From NCBI RefSeq assembly GCF_900090235.1, contig NZ_LT607750.1, positions 1,252,501 to 1,316,500 on the forward strand: a stretch of DNA of 64,000 nucleotides. Reading direction: 5' to 3'. The notes below the pieces were generated by a model. The model did no database searches. It was given only the letters and a program-made list of their open reading frames with translations, and was not told where the DNA came from. The translations under genes were made by a program, and so were the position numbers. This DNA comes from Micromonospora echinaurantiaca. Lineage in GTDB: Bacteria; Actinomycetota; Actinomycetes; Mycobacteriales; Micromonosporaceae. Shown here piece by piece: positions 33,377-44,066 of this stretch; the first letter of the stretch is position 1, and every line of letters starts with the position of its first letter.

Positions 33377-34043
33377 CCGGCGCCGGATGCGGCGTGCCGC
33401 GGGCGGCCCAGCCGGTGACGATCAGCGCCTGCCCGGCGGCGTAGGTCGCCATCACCCAGATCGGCGGGCCGGGCAGGGTGGCCACCTCGGCCACGCCGGT
33501 CGCGATGAGCAGGTCGGAAACGAGGAAGAGAGCGCCGCCGAGGCCGACCCGCCAGCCGTGCGCCGCGGCGGTGGCGGCCATGGTGGCCAGGGCGGCCGCG
33601 TAGCCGGCCACCGGCACGGCCAGCCCGGCGTCGGTGAGCCCGCCCCACATCCAGGCCAGCGCGGCGACGGTCAGCACCGCGTAGGCCACGCCGACGGCGA
33701 CCAGCGGCGGGCGGAGCAGCGCGGCCGCCGCGCCGCCGCGGGTGAAGGCCGCGATGTAGCAGAGGTGCGCGGCGAGGAAGAGCGCCATGCCGGTGAGGAA
33801 GGCGGCGGTGCCGTCGCCGAGCAGCGCGACGTCGCCGCCGGTGGAGAAGGCCAGCGCGGCGAGGACCAGCCGGGTCGCGGGCACGCCGCGGTCGGCGGCA
33901 GCCCGCCAGAGGTACGCGGCCAGCAGCGGCATCAGCAGCGGCTTGCTGAGCAGCACACCGAGGTCGCTGCCGGTGGCGTTGGCGAACAGGTTCGCCGCCG
34001 TCGCCACGACGAAGGCGGTCAGGATGGTGCGGCTGCTGGGCAT
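33342..34043 (-). CDS. Lysoplasmalogenase, YhhN family membrane protein
   Basis: 233 residues with about eight membrane helices. Family markers are LLSKPLLMPLLAAYLW, LALAFSTGGDVALL (acidic residue of the putative active site), AFLTGMALFLAAHLCYIAAF and LGGALFLVSDLLIAT. YhhN/TMEM86 proteins hydrolyse the vinyl-ether bond of lysoplasmalogens; activity in actinobacteria is inferred. A Shine-Dalgarno GGAGGAG lies 8 nt before the ATG and TACGCT 30 nt upstream may be the -10. Confidence 0.88.
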   Translation of the reverse strand: MPSSRTILTAFVVATAANLFANATGSDLGVLLSKPLLMPLLAAYLWRAAADRGVPATRLVLAALAFSTGGDVALLGDGTAAFLTGMALFLAAHLCYIAAFTRGGAAAALLRPPLVAVGVAYAVLTVAALAWMWGGLTDAGLAVPVAGYAAALATMAATAAAHGWRVGLGGALFLVSDLLIATGVAEVATLPGPPIWVMATYAAGQALIVTGWAARGTPHPAPVTPAGAPAATR

Positions 34044-34212
34044 CGGCGGCTCCTCCGGGGGCGGTGGCCAGCAGCGTAGGCGGTGCGGGGGCCGGAGGCC
34101 ATCGGTCGGTGCGCGCTCGCCCGGTGGCTGACCGTTCCGAAGGGCGGCTGTCGGCGCCGGCGCGCCGCTTCGTTCGCCACCGGCGGAGCCGTCCGGTGCG
34201 GCGGGGCGGCGG

Positions 34213-35085
34213 CTATCCGTCGCTGCGCAGGTCGTGGCGGGCGGCCCAGACGGCGGCGGAGACGTCGGCGATCAGCTGGCAGGCGTCGTCCTCGGCCCCC
34301 TCGCCGCTGGGGCCGCCGTCGGCGAGGTCGGTGGTGGTGCAGACGACCACCGCGTACGGGGGCGCGTCGGCGGGGAAGACCACGCCCGCGCCGTGGCGCA
34401 CCCCGCGGACCCAGCCGTTCTTGTGCGCGATCCGGGTGCCCGGGGGCAGCCCGGCGGCGAGGTCCTCGCGGTGTTCCTGGGCGAAGAGCACGTCGAGCAT
34501 GGCGGCGCAGCCGGCGGGGGAGGCCAGCGGGCCGGGCCGGGTGGCGCCGGTGGCCAGCGCGGCGAGCAGCGCGGCCAGGTCGGCGGCGGTGACCAGGTTG
34601 GTGACGCCGGCGTCGCGGGCGGCGAAGTCCTCGATGCCGCGGCCGGTGACGGCGTGCCGGGCCCCGGCCAGCGTCCAGACCTCGGCGACGGCGGGCAGGC
34701 CGACGTGCCCGATGACCAGGTTGGTGGCGAGGTTGCTGGAGCGCACGATCATCCGGTGGGCGAGCCAGCGCAGGGTGGCGGTGCCGCCGACCCGCTCCCA
34801 GACGGCGTCGTCGTTGTCGTAGTGGCGGGCGCAGGCGAAGCGGGGGGTGTCCGGCAGCGCCGAGTCGAACGAGTTGCGCACCGGGACCGGGGCGTCCAGG
34901 TCGAGGGTGCCGGCCTCGGCGGCCCGGTGCAGGGCGGCGAGCACGCCGACCTTCATGGTGCTGGCCGCGTAGTGGGTGGCGTCGGGCAGCCGGGTCCAGG
35001 TCGCGGCCGCGTCGAGCCGGCCGGCGTACGCCGAGACGGTGCCGGGCACCCGGTCCAGCCGGGCGTCGAGGTCATCCCAGGTCAT
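34213..35085 (-). CDS. Class A beta-lactamase-like serine hydrolase without signal peptide
   Basis: 290 residues. The penicillin-binding/beta-lactamase motifs are present: SxxK in AASTMKVGV (S42, K45), SxN in IVRSSNLATNLVIG, and KTG-like KNG in HKNGWVRGVRHGAGVV. The general shape is the Beta-lactamase2/class A fold. There is no signal peptide, and the glutamate of the omega loop could not be placed with certainty, so a periplasmic beta-lactamase role is doubtful; a cytoplasmic serine hydrolase or peptidase-like function is possible. It has a leaderless-type promoter. Confidence 0.85.
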   Translation of the reverse strand: MTWDDLDARLDRVPGTVSAYAGRLDAAATWTRLPDATHYAASTMKVGVLAALHRAAEAGTLDLDAPVPVRNSFDSALPDTPRFACARHYDNDDAVWERVGGTATLRWLAHRMIVRSSNLATNLVIGHVGLPAVAEVWTLAGARHAVTGRGIEDFAARDAGVTNLVTAADLAALLAALATGATRPGPLASPAGCAAMLDVLFAQEHREDLAAGLPPGTRIAHKNGWVRGVRHGAGVVFPADAPPYAVVVCTTTDLADGGPSGEGAEDDACQLIADVSAAVWAARHDLRSDG

Positions 35086-35092
35086 GCCGGTG

Positions 35093-35098
35093 ACCGTA
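35093..35098 (-). promoter_or_regulatory. -10 element, leaderless layout, for the serine hydrolase
   Basis: On the minus strand TACGGT is followed by 7 nt and the ATG at 35085. Confidence 0.4.
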
Positions 35099-35158
35099 GC
35101 CGATCATCCGGGCGGTGCCGGCGGCGGTCGTGGGGCGGCGGGCCGGCCGGGCGGTGTC

Positions 35159-35164
35159 TAGGGT
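35159..35164 (+). promoter_or_regulatory. -10 element, leaderless layout, for methyltransferase
   Basis: TAGGGT is followed by 6 nt and the ATG at 35171. Confidence 0.45.
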
Positions 35165-35170
35165 GCGGGG

Positions 35171-35836
35171 ATGACGGTCGCCGCATACGACGCCTACGCC
35201 GACTGGTACGAGGACTACGTCACCGACACGTCCGCCGACTACATGTCCCGGGTCCGGCAGCGCCTCGGCGAGCTGTTGGGCACCGGCCCCGGCCGCTGCC
35301 TGGACGTCTGCTGCGGCACCGGGGTGCACGCGGCCGAGCTGCGCCGGTTGGGCTGGGCCCCGGTCGGCGTCGACCTGTCGACCGGTCAGCTGCGCCACGC
35401 CCGGGGCCGGCTGCCGGTGTCGGTGGCCGACGCCGCGGCGCTGCCGGTCGCCGACGCGGCGATGCCGGCGGCGGTGTGTGTGCTCGCGCACACCGACGTG
35501 CCCGACTACGCGGCGGTGGTCGCCGAGGTGGCCCGGGTGCTGTCGCCCGGTGGCCGCTTCGTGCACCTGGGCGTGCACCCGTGCTTCGTGGGGGCGTTCG
35601 CCGACCGTTCCGACCCGGCCCGGATCCTCATCGACGGCGGGTACGCGGAGCGTGAGCGCAGCTTCCGGGCGTGGGCGCCGCACGGGGTACGGGCCCGGGT
35701 CGGCGCCTGGCACGTGCCGCTGGCCGACCTGCTCAACGCCGTGACCGAGGCCGGTCTGACGGTGACCCGGGTGGTGGAGTCCGGCTCGGGTCCGGTGCCG
35801 GACGTGTTCGGCCTGGCCGCGGTGAAGCCGGCCTGA
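35171..35836 (+). CDS. Class I SAM-dependent methyltransferase
   Basis: 221 residues. The N terminus AAYDAYADWYEDYVTDT is the family cap; motif I is RCLDVCCGTGVHAAELRRLG, followed by VGVDLSTGQLRHARG, VADAAALPVADAAMPAAV and the post-motif RVLSPGGRFVHLGVHPCFVG. Methyltransf_11 type; the substrate is unknown. It is divergent from the beta-lactamase-like gene and converges on typA. Confidence 0.88.
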   Translation: MTVAAYDAYADWYEDYVTDTSADYMSRVRQRLGELLGTGPGRCLDVCCGTGVHAAELRRLGWAPVGVDLSTGQLRHARGRLPVSVADAAALPVADAAMPAAVCVLAHTDVPDYAAVVAEVARVLSPGGRFVHLGVHPCFVGAFADRSDPARILIDGGYAERERSFRAWAPHGVRARVGAWHVPLADLLNAVTEAGLTVTRVVESGSGPVPDVFGLAAVKPA

Positions 35837-35853
35837 CGGGCGCGGACGACGGC

Positions 35854-35884
35854 GGGGCCGGCCCGCGCGTGGCGGACCGGCCCC
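35854..35884. terminator. Hairpin between convergent methyltransferase and typA
   Basis: GGGGCCGG (35854-35861) pairs with CCGGCCCC (35877-35884) across a 15-nt loop. It lies between the two stops and may serve both. Confidence 0.5.
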
Positions 35885-35902
35885 GGTCGGTACGGCGGTG
35901 TG

Positions 35903-37771
<1,869 letters not shown>

Positions 37772-37907
37772 ACCCTCCATACTCTCCTGTCTGCGGTTGC
37801 CGGGGTCGGGTCGGGGTCAACCCCCAGATGGCCCCGGTCTGTGGCGAAACTGCTGTCCCAGCCGCTCCGACGGCTGGCATGCTGACCCTCGTGTTCATGG
37901 GGGCCGA

Positions 37908-39311
37908 GTGCACGACCTGCTGACGTCTCTGCAGGGCCTGCCGGCCCTGCTGATCTACCTGGTCGCCGCGCTGATCGTCGCGGCGGAAACCGCCGTGATC
38001 TTCGGGCTCCTGGTGCCGGGCGAGGCGACGCTGCTGCTGGTCGGCTTCCTAGCGTACGCGGGGACGTTACGGCTCGCCCCGGCGCTGCTGGTGATGGTGG
38101 GCGCCGCCGTGATAGGCGACACACTCGCGTTCCGCGCCGGCCGGCGGTACGGGTCGCGGCTGCGCGCCAGCCGACTCGGCGCCCGGGTCGGCCCGCACCG
38201 GTGGCGGCGGGCGGAGACGATGCTCGGCCGGCTCGGCGGGCGGGGGGTGTTCACCGCCCGCTGGGTGGCCTTCGCCCGCACCCTGGTGCCCCGGCTGGCC
38301 GGCGCGGCGGGCATGCCGTACCGGCGGTTCGCGCCGTGGAACGCGGCCGGGGTGGCCAGCTGGGTGGGCGGATCGGTGCTGGTCGGCTACCTGGCCGGCG
38401 AGTCGTACGAGACGGTCTCCCGGCTGCTCGGCCGGGCCACCGGCGCGGTGCTGGTGCTGCTGGCCGCGCTGGTCGCGGTGGTGCTGGGCGGGCGGTGGCT
38501 GGGTCGCAACCCGGACCCGGCCCGGGCGCTGCTGTCCCGGGCCGCCGGGCTGCCGCCGGTGCGCTGGCTCAGCGCCCGGTACGGCATCCTGTTCTTCCTG
38601 CTCGCCATGCGGATCGGGCCGGCCTGGACGCTGCTGATCAACCTGGCCGCCGGGCTGCTGCTGCTCTTCGCCGCCGGGCTGGCCATCGCCTGGCTGCTCG
38701 GCGCGGTGGTGCGGCACAGCGGGCTGGCCGTCGTCGACGGGGCGATCGCCGGCTGGATCGCCGACCGGCGTACCCCCGGGACGGTCGACGCCACCCTCGC
38801 GGTGGTCTCGGTGCTGCGCGGCTCGGTCCTGATCGTGGTGGTGGCGGTGCTGGCCGCGGTGCTGGCCTGGCGGCACCGGCCCTGGCAGGCCGACCTGCTC
38901 AGCGTGGTCGGCACGGCCGGCGCGTTCATGCCGCTGGTGGTGCTGGCCGTGGTGACCGATTTGACCGGTCCCGGCGGCGGCGCTGTCGTCTTCCCGACGC
39001 AGACCGCGGTGGTGACGGCGAGCCTGTGCACCCTCGCCTGGCTGGTGTCCCGGCACGCCCGCTGGCCGGTGGCGGTGGCCGCCTGGACGGCCGCCGCGGC
39101 CGGGGTGGTGGGCCTCGGCGGCGCCCGCCTCTACCTGGGGTTCAGCACCGCCAGCGGCACCGCCGGCTCGGTGCTGCTCGGGGTCGCCTGGACGACCGTG
39201 TTCATGGTGGCCTGGGCCACCCGGGACCGGGCGGTGGGCACCGCCGGGCAGCCGGTGGACGGAGCGGAGGAGATGTCGTCCGGGCCCCGCCGGCCGGTCC
39301 AGCCCTGCTAG
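37908..39311 (+). CDS. DedA family protein fused to a degenerate PAP2-like domain
   Basis: 467 residues from a GTG at 37908 (GGGGGCC before it). Residues 1-200 are DedA (SNARE-associated) with [20 protein letters not shown], a cytoplasmic [16 protein letters not shown] and the conserved [20 protein letters not shown]. DedA proteins support membrane homeostasis and lipid-carrier recycling. Residues about 220-450 have the helix pattern of a PAP2 phosphatase, but the signature residues are gone: the PSGH-type motif reads FPTQTAV and the SRxYLGxHxxSD motif reads [13 protein letters not shown], with no K...RP motif. The second half is therefore likely catalytically inactive. Confidence 0.82.
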   Translation: MHDLLTSLQGLPALLIYLVAALIVAAETAVIFGLLVPGEATLLLVGFLAYAGTLRLAPALLVMVGAAVIGDTLAFRAGRRYGSRLRASRLGARVGPHRWRRAETMLGRLGGRGVFTARWVAFARTLVPRLAGAAGMPYRRFAPWNAAGVASWVGGSVLVGYLAGESYETVSRLLGRATGAVLVLLAALVAVVLGGRWLGRNPDPARALLSRAAGLPPVRWLSARYGILFFLLAMRIGPAWTLLINLAAGLLLLFAAGLAIAWLLGAVVRHSGLAVVDGAIAGWIADRRTPGTVDATLAVVSVLRGSVLIVVVAVLAAVLAWRHRPWQADLLSVVGTAGAFMPLVVLAVVTDLTGPGGGAVVFPTQTAVVTASLCTLAWLVSRHARWPVAVAAWTAAAAGVVGLGGARLYLGFSTASGTAGSVLLGVAWTTVFMVAWATRDRAVGTAGQPVDGAEEMSSGPRRPVQPC

Positions 39312-39368
39312 TGGCGGCGCCCGGTGCGGCGACGCCGGCCCCACTCCCGGTGGAAGCGCACCCGGCTT

Positions 39369-39390
39369 CCGGGGGCGGCGACGCCCCCGG
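39369..39390. terminator. Hairpin between convergent DedA/PAP2 and MMPL genes
   Basis: CCGGGGGCG (39369-39377) and CGCCCCCGG (39382-39390) with the GNRA-type loop GCGA. Confidence 0.6.
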
Positions 39391-39443
39391 CCCGCTCCGG
39401 GCGGCGCGGCGGGCCGGGAGCGCGCGCCCGAGGCCGCCCTGGC

Positions 39444-41564
39444 TCACCGCCGGGCGGCGACCGGCTCGGGGTGCGGCGGGGCGGGCTCGGTCCGCTTGAT
39501 CCGGCCCGGCCACCAGAACCGGTCGCCGAGCAGGAACGCCAGCGCCGGCACCAGCACCGTACGGACCAGCAGGGTGTCGAGCAGGACACCGATGCAGACG
39601 ATGATCCCGATCTGGGTGAGCAGGATCAGCGGCAGCACGCCCAGCACGGCGAAGACCGCGGCGAGCAGCACCCCGGCGCTGGTGATCACCCCGCCGGTGA
39701 CCCGCAGCGCGGAGCGCATGCCGGCGCGGGTGCCGGCGGCGCGGGCGTCCTCGCGGGCCCGGGTGACCAGGAAGATGTTGTAGTCCACCCCGAGCGCCAC
39801 CAGGAACACGAAGGCCAGCAGCAGCACCTGACTGTCCAGCGCCGGGAACCCGAGCAGGTGGTCGAAGAGCAGCCACGCCGCGCCCAGGCTGGCGAAGAAC
39901 GACGCGATGACGGTGAGCACCAGCAGCACCGGGGCGAGCAGGCCGCGCAGCAACAGCACGAGCACGGCGCCGACGAGCAGCAGGATGATCGGCAGGATCA
40001 GCCGCAGGTCCTTGCCGTTGGCGGCGTCGGAGTCGTAGGTGGCGGCGACCGTGCCGCCGACCACCGCCCCGGTGAAGGGGTCGGCGCCGTCGACGGCGGG
40101 CGGCGCGGAGCCGGGCACCGCGGCGACCGCGTCCCGCAGCGCCTCGATCGTCCGGTCGGAGCCGGCCGTGCCCGGCTCGGCGTCGAGCACCACGTCGACC
40201 TGGGCCACCTCGGCGCCCGCCTCGCCGGGGCGCGCGGACGCGACGCCCGGCACGGCCGCGGCGGCCTGGGTGACGGCGGGCACCGCCGCGGGTGCGGTGA
40301 GCACGGCGACCGGCTGGGTGGTGCCGGCGGGGAAGGCCCGGGCGAGGGTCTCGGCGCCGGTGACCGCCTCGGGCTTGACCCGGAACTGCTCGGTCTCCGA
40401 CAGGCCGGTGCGGATGCCGAGCGCGCCGAGGGAGAGCGTGGCAAGCAGCAGCACGGCGAGCGCCGCGACCGGCGCGGGGCGGCGTTCGACGGCGGCGCCG
40501 AGGCGGCCCCACAGCCGGCCCTCCCGGACCGCGCCGCCGACCCGGGGCACGAACGGCCAGAACAGGCCGCGGCCGAAGATCACCAGCGCGGCGGGGAGGA
40601 CGAACAGCGCCGAGGCCATGGCGAGGACGACGCCGGTGGCGCAGGCCACCGCGAGGGCCCGGTTGAGCTCCTGCTCGGACAGCAGGAGGGTGAGCACGCC
40701 GAGCACGACGGTGAAGCCGCTGGCGAGGATGGGCTCGGCGGTGCGGCGCAGGGCGGCGCGCATCGCCACGAACCGGTCCTCCTCGCGCCGCAGTTCCTCC
40801 CGGTAGCGGGCGATGAGCAGCAGCGCGTAGTCGGTGGCCGCACCGAAGACGAGGACGCTGGCGATGCCGGTGACGGCCCCGCCGGGCAGGTTGATGCCGA
40901 CCGCCGGGACGATGGTGTCCAGGGCGCGCAGGGTGAGCTGCTCGGTGGCGGCGACCACGACGAGCGGCACGATCCACAGGAACGGGCTGCGGTAGGTGAC
41001 CAGCAGCAGCAGCGCGACCACGGTGGCGGTGACGGCGAGCAGCGTGGTGTCCGCGCCGTCGAAGACCTTGGTCAGGTCGGTGGTGAAGGCGGGCCCGCCG
41101 GTCACCGCGACGGTGAGCGCTTCGGGCGCGTCGTCGAGGGCGGCGCGGAGCTGCTCGACCCGGTCGGCGACGTCCTGCTGCCCGCCGGCGGTCGACAGCG
41201 GTACGACGACCAGGGCGACCGTGCCGTCCGGGGAGACCTGCGGTGGGCTGACCCGACCGCCGGCGGCGAACCGGCCCAGCTCGCCGGCCTGGCCGCCGAT
41301 CGTCGCGCGGTCGGCCTCGGTGAGCGGGCCGCCGTCGGCGCGGCTGGTGACCACGATCGCCGGCTGCACGTCGCGGGAGGGCAACTGGTCCTGGAGCCGT
41401 TCGACCTGGGTCGACTGCCACTGCACGGACAGCCCGGTGGCCGAGACGGGTTCGGGGTTGTCCGGCGTGGGCAGCCCGAAGACGGCCGCGCCGAAGACGA
41501 GCGCGGCGACCACGGTGAGCCACGCGGCCAGCCGGCCACGGGCGACGCGGGTGAACACGGACAT
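39444..41564 (-). CDS. MMPL family transporter (RND superfamily)
   Basis: 706 residues with 11-12 membrane helices in two halves and two large extracytoplasmic domains. The N-terminal helix FTRVARGRLAAWLTVVAALVFG precedes a periplasmic porter domain (QDQLPSRDVQPAIVV). The signature VLVFGAATDYALLLIARYREEL is the MMPL motif with the proton-relay Asp-Tyr pair; the second half has FVFLVALGVDYNIFLVTRARE. MMPL proteins export lipids, siderophores or drugs. It is divergent from a MarR gene whose operator-like dyad lies between, which suggests MarR-controlled efflux. Confidence 0.93.
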   Translation of the reverse strand: MSVFTRVARGRLAAWLTVVAALVFGAAVFGLPTPDNPEPVSATGLSVQWQSTQVERLQDQLPSRDVQPAIVVTSRADGGPLTEADRATIGGQAGELGRFAAGGRVSPPQVSPDGTVALVVVPLSTAGGQQDVADRVEQLRAALDDAPEALTVAVTGGPAFTTDLTKVFDGADTTLLAVTATVVALLLLVTYRSPFLWIVPLVVVAATEQLTLRALDTIVPAVGINLPGGAVTGIASVLVFGAATDYALLLIARYREELRREEDRFVAMRAALRRTAEPILASGFTVVLGVLTLLLSEQELNRALAVACATGVVLAMASALFVLPAALVIFGRGLFWPFVPRVGGAVREGRLWGRLGAAVERRPAPVAALAVLLLATLSLGALGIRTGLSETEQFRVKPEAVTGAETLARAFPAGTTQPVAVLTAPAAVPAVTQAAAAVPGVASARPGEAGAEVAQVDVVLDAEPGTAGSDRTIEALRDAVAAVPGSAPPAVDGADPFTGAVVGGTVAATYDSDAANGKDLRLILPIILLLVGAVLVLLLRGLLAPVLLVLTVIASFFASLGAAWLLFDHLLGFPALDSQVLLLAFVFLVALGVDYNIFLVTRAREDARAAGTRAGMRSALRVTGGVITSAGVLLAAVFAVLGVLPLILLTQIGIIVCIGVLLDTLLVRTVLVPALAFLLGDRFWWPGRIKRTEPAPPHPEPVAARR

Positions 41565-41638
41565 GGCGGGCGCCTCCCGGTCTGCGGCCGGGCGGGGCGC
41601 GTCCGTGGACGGGCGGACCTATCTCCCGGCTGCCAAGT

Positions 41639-41655
41639 ATCTCGAAGACCGAGAT
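41639..41655. promoter_or_regulatory. Operator-like dyad between MMPL and marR genes
   Basis: ATCTCG and CGAGAT separated by 5 bp (AAGAC). This is the size and spacing of MarR-family sites. It lies in the 149-bp divergent intergenic region; TATGCT at 41671-41676 is a possible marR -10. Confidence 0.55.
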
Positions 41656-41713
41656 TATCGACCGCTGAGTTATGCTGCAACTCGACACCGACGGGTCGAC
41701 AGGGAAGGCGGAC

Positions 41714-42241
41714 GTGGCGACGCACGGCATGTACCGGCCGCGGGACACCCGGCGCGAGTGGCTGGTCGCGGAGATCACCGCCGAGCTGCGCCGGTACTCC
41801 AGCGACGCGCAGCACATCGGGCACGCCTTCGCGGCGCTGCACGGGCTGAACGCCACCGACCTGCAGGCGCTGATCGCGGTGATGGACGCCGAGCTGGTCG
41901 GCCAGCCGATCACTCCCGGGCGCCTCGGCGAGCAGCTCAACCTCTCCTCCGGCTCGGTCACCGCCCTGATCGACCGGCTGGAACGGGCCGGGCACATCCG
42001 CCGCGACCGGGACACCGCCGACCGGCGGAAGGTCTTCCTGCACTACGCCGACCGGGGCGCCGAGCTGGCGATGGACTTCTTCCGGCCGCTCGGGCGGCGT
42101 ACCGACGAGGTGATGTCCGGGTTCACCGACGACGAACTGGCGGTGGTGCACCGGTTCATGTCGGCGATGAGCGCCTCCATGCGCGAACACCGGGACGCCG
42201 TCCGCTCGACCCGCCCCGCCCCGGCCCGCCGCCCGGGCTGA
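41714..42241 (+). CDS. MarR family transcriptional regulator
   Basis: 175 residues from a GTG at 41714 preceded by AGGGAAGG; an ATG at 41672 is in frame but lies within the likely promoter. The winged HTH is ITPGRLGEQLNLSSGSVTAL with wing RRDRDTADRRKVFLHYADRG; flanking helices form the dimer interface (REWLVAEITAELRRYSSDA, LGRRTDEVMSGFTDDEL). It is divergent from the MMPL transporter and 5 bp upstream of the CocE-like hydrolase, so both may be under its control. Confidence 0.92.
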   Translation: MATHGMYRPRDTRREWLVAEITAELRRYSSDAQHIGHAFAALHGLNATDLQALIAVMDAELVGQPITPGRLGEQLNLSSGSVTALIDRLERAGHIRRDRDTADRRKVFLHYADRGAELAMDFFRPLGRRTDEVMSGFTDDELAVVHRFMSAMSASMREHRDAVRSTRPAPARRPG

Positions 42242-42246
42242 CCGCG

Positions 42247-43908
42247 GTGCTGGACCGGCTGGCCACCCGGGTCGCCACCGCGGTGCTGCGGCTGCCCGCC
42301 GCGCGTACCCGGCGGGTCACCCTCACCCGCGACATCCCGGTACGGGTCCGCGACGGGGTGCTGCTGCGCACCGACCACTACGCCCCCGACCTGCCCGGCG
42401 CGCCGGCCGTGCTGATCCGCACCCCGTACGGGCGGAGCGGGCCGATGCGGCTGCTCGGCCGCCTCGCCGCCGAACGGGGCTTCCACGTGGTGATCCAGTC
42501 CTGCCGCGGCACGTACGGCTCGGGCGGGGTGTTCGAGCCGCTGGTGCACGAACGCGATGACGGACTGGACACCCTGGACTGGCTGCGCCGCCAGCGGTGG
42601 TGGACCGGGGCGTTCGGCATGTTCGGCGCCAGCTACCAGGGGTTCGTGCAGTGGGCGCTGGCCGCCGACGCGGGTGACGACCTGCGGGCGATGGTCGCCG
42701 TGGTGACCGCCTCGGCCACCCGCGACTCCACCTACGCCGGGGACTCGTTCGCGCTGGACACCGTGCTCACCTGGGCCGAGCTGCTGCAGGCGCAGACCGT
42801 GCCCTGGCTGGCCCGGCAGTGGGAACTCAAACGCGGGCAGCCCCGGCTGGCCGCCGCGCTGGCTCACCTGCCGCTGGCCGAGGCGGACCGGATCGCCACC
42901 GGGGTGCGGGTGCCGTTCTTCCAGGAGTGGCTACGCCACCACACCCCGGCCGCCGACTACTGGCGTACCCGGGTCTTCGACGACCGGATCGCCCAGGTGC
43001 GCGCGCCGGTGGCGATGGTCAGCGGCTGGCACGACATCTTCCTGCCGGCGCAGCTGCGCGACTTCGCGGCCCTGCGCGCGGCCGGCGCCGCGCCCCGGCT
43101 GACCGTCGGGCCGTGGACCCACGGCAGCCCGGGGCTGTTCGTGGCGGCCCTGCGCGACGGGCTGGACTGGCTCGACGAGCACCTCGCCGGCCGCCCGGTG
43201 GCCCGGACCTCGCCGGTGCGGGTGCACGTCGGCGGGGCCGGCGGCGGCTGGCGGGACCTGCCGGACTGGCCGCCGCCGGCCACCCCCGTCCGGTGGCACC
43301 TGCACCCGGCCGGCGCGCTGGCCACCGAGCCGGCGGCGCCGTCCGCCCCGGACGGGTTCTGGTACGACCCGGCCGACCCCACCCCCTCGCTCGGCGGCCC
43401 GCTGCTGGTCGCCCAGCGCGCCGGACCGGTCGACAACCGCCCGGTGGAGGCCCGGCCCGACGTGCTCACCTGGACCAGCGCGCCGCTCGCCGACCCGGTC
43501 GAGGTGGCCGGCCCGGTGCACGCCGAGGTGCACGTGCACAGCGAGCTGTCCTATCTCGACGTCTTCGTGCGACTGTGCGACGTGGACCGGCGCGGCCGGT
43601 CCTGGAACGTCTGCGACGGACTGGTCCGGGTCGAGCCGGGCCGCTATCCGACCGACCCCGCCGGTGTCGTACGGGTGCCGGTGGAGCTGTGGCCCACCGC
43701 GCACCGGTTCGCGCCCGGGCACCGGTTGCGCGTGCAGGTCTCCGGTGGCGCCCACCCCCGGTACGCGCGCAACCCCGGCACCGGTGAGCCGCTCGGCACC
43801 GCCATCACGCTGCGTGCGGGTCGTCGGGAGATCCTGCACGATCCCGAGCACCCGTCGGCGATCGTCCTGCCCGTGCTGAGTTCTGTTCCGCCGCTCCGTC
43901 CACGCTGA
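42247..43908 (+). CDS. CocE/NonD family hydrolase (X-Pro dipeptidyl-peptidase-like)
   Basis: 553 residues from a GTG at 42247. The alpha/beta-hydrolase core has the oxyanion/N-terminal segment RTPYGRSGPM, the nucleophile in GMFGASYQGFVQWALA, the acid in AMVSGWHDIFLPAQL and the base in TVGPWTHGSPGLF. The C-terminal jelly-roll X-Pro domain (AGPVHAEVHVHSELSYLDVF, LWPTAHRFAPGHRLRVQVSG) is typical of CocE and glutaryl-7-ACA-type acylases. It hydrolyses esters or amides; the substrate is unknown. Start 5 bp after marR suggests co-transcription. Confidence 0.92.
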   Translation: MLDRLATRVATAVLRLPAARTRRVTLTRDIPVRVRDGVLLRTDHYAPDLPGAPAVLIRTPYGRSGPMRLLGRLAAERGFHVVIQSCRGTYGSGGVFEPLVHERDDGLDTLDWLRRQRWWTGAFGMFGASYQGFVQWALAADAGDDLRAMVAVVTASATRDSTYAGDSFALDTVLTWAELLQAQTVPWLARQWELKRGQPRLAAALAHLPLAEADRIATGVRVPFFQEWLRHHTPAADYWRTRVFDDRIAQVRAPVAMVSGWHDIFLPAQLRDFAALRAAGAAPRLTVGPWTHGSPGLFVAALRDGLDWLDEHLAGRPVARTSPVRVHVGGAGGGWRDLPDWPPPATPVRWHLHPAGALATEPAAPSAPDGFWYDPADPTPSLGGPLLVAQRAGPVDNRPVEARPDVLTWTSAPLADPVEVAGPVHAEVHVHSELSYLDVFVRLCDVDRRGRSWNVCDGLVRVEPGRYPTDPAGVVRVPVELWPTAHRFAPGHRLRVQVSGGAHPRYARNPGTGEPLGTAITLRAGRREILHDPEHPSAIVLPVLSSVPPLRPR

Positions 43909-44066
43909 ACAGACCCCATCTGAACTGGGCGTTTGTCCATCGACCGAGTTATGGTTGGGCAACGCCCGGCGTTGTGCACCAGTTGGCCGGGCGCGCGCGT
44001 GCAGCCCCCTCGCCGCGTACGCGGCGTCACTGTCGTGTCCGGCCCCCGACCCGACGAGGGGGACCA

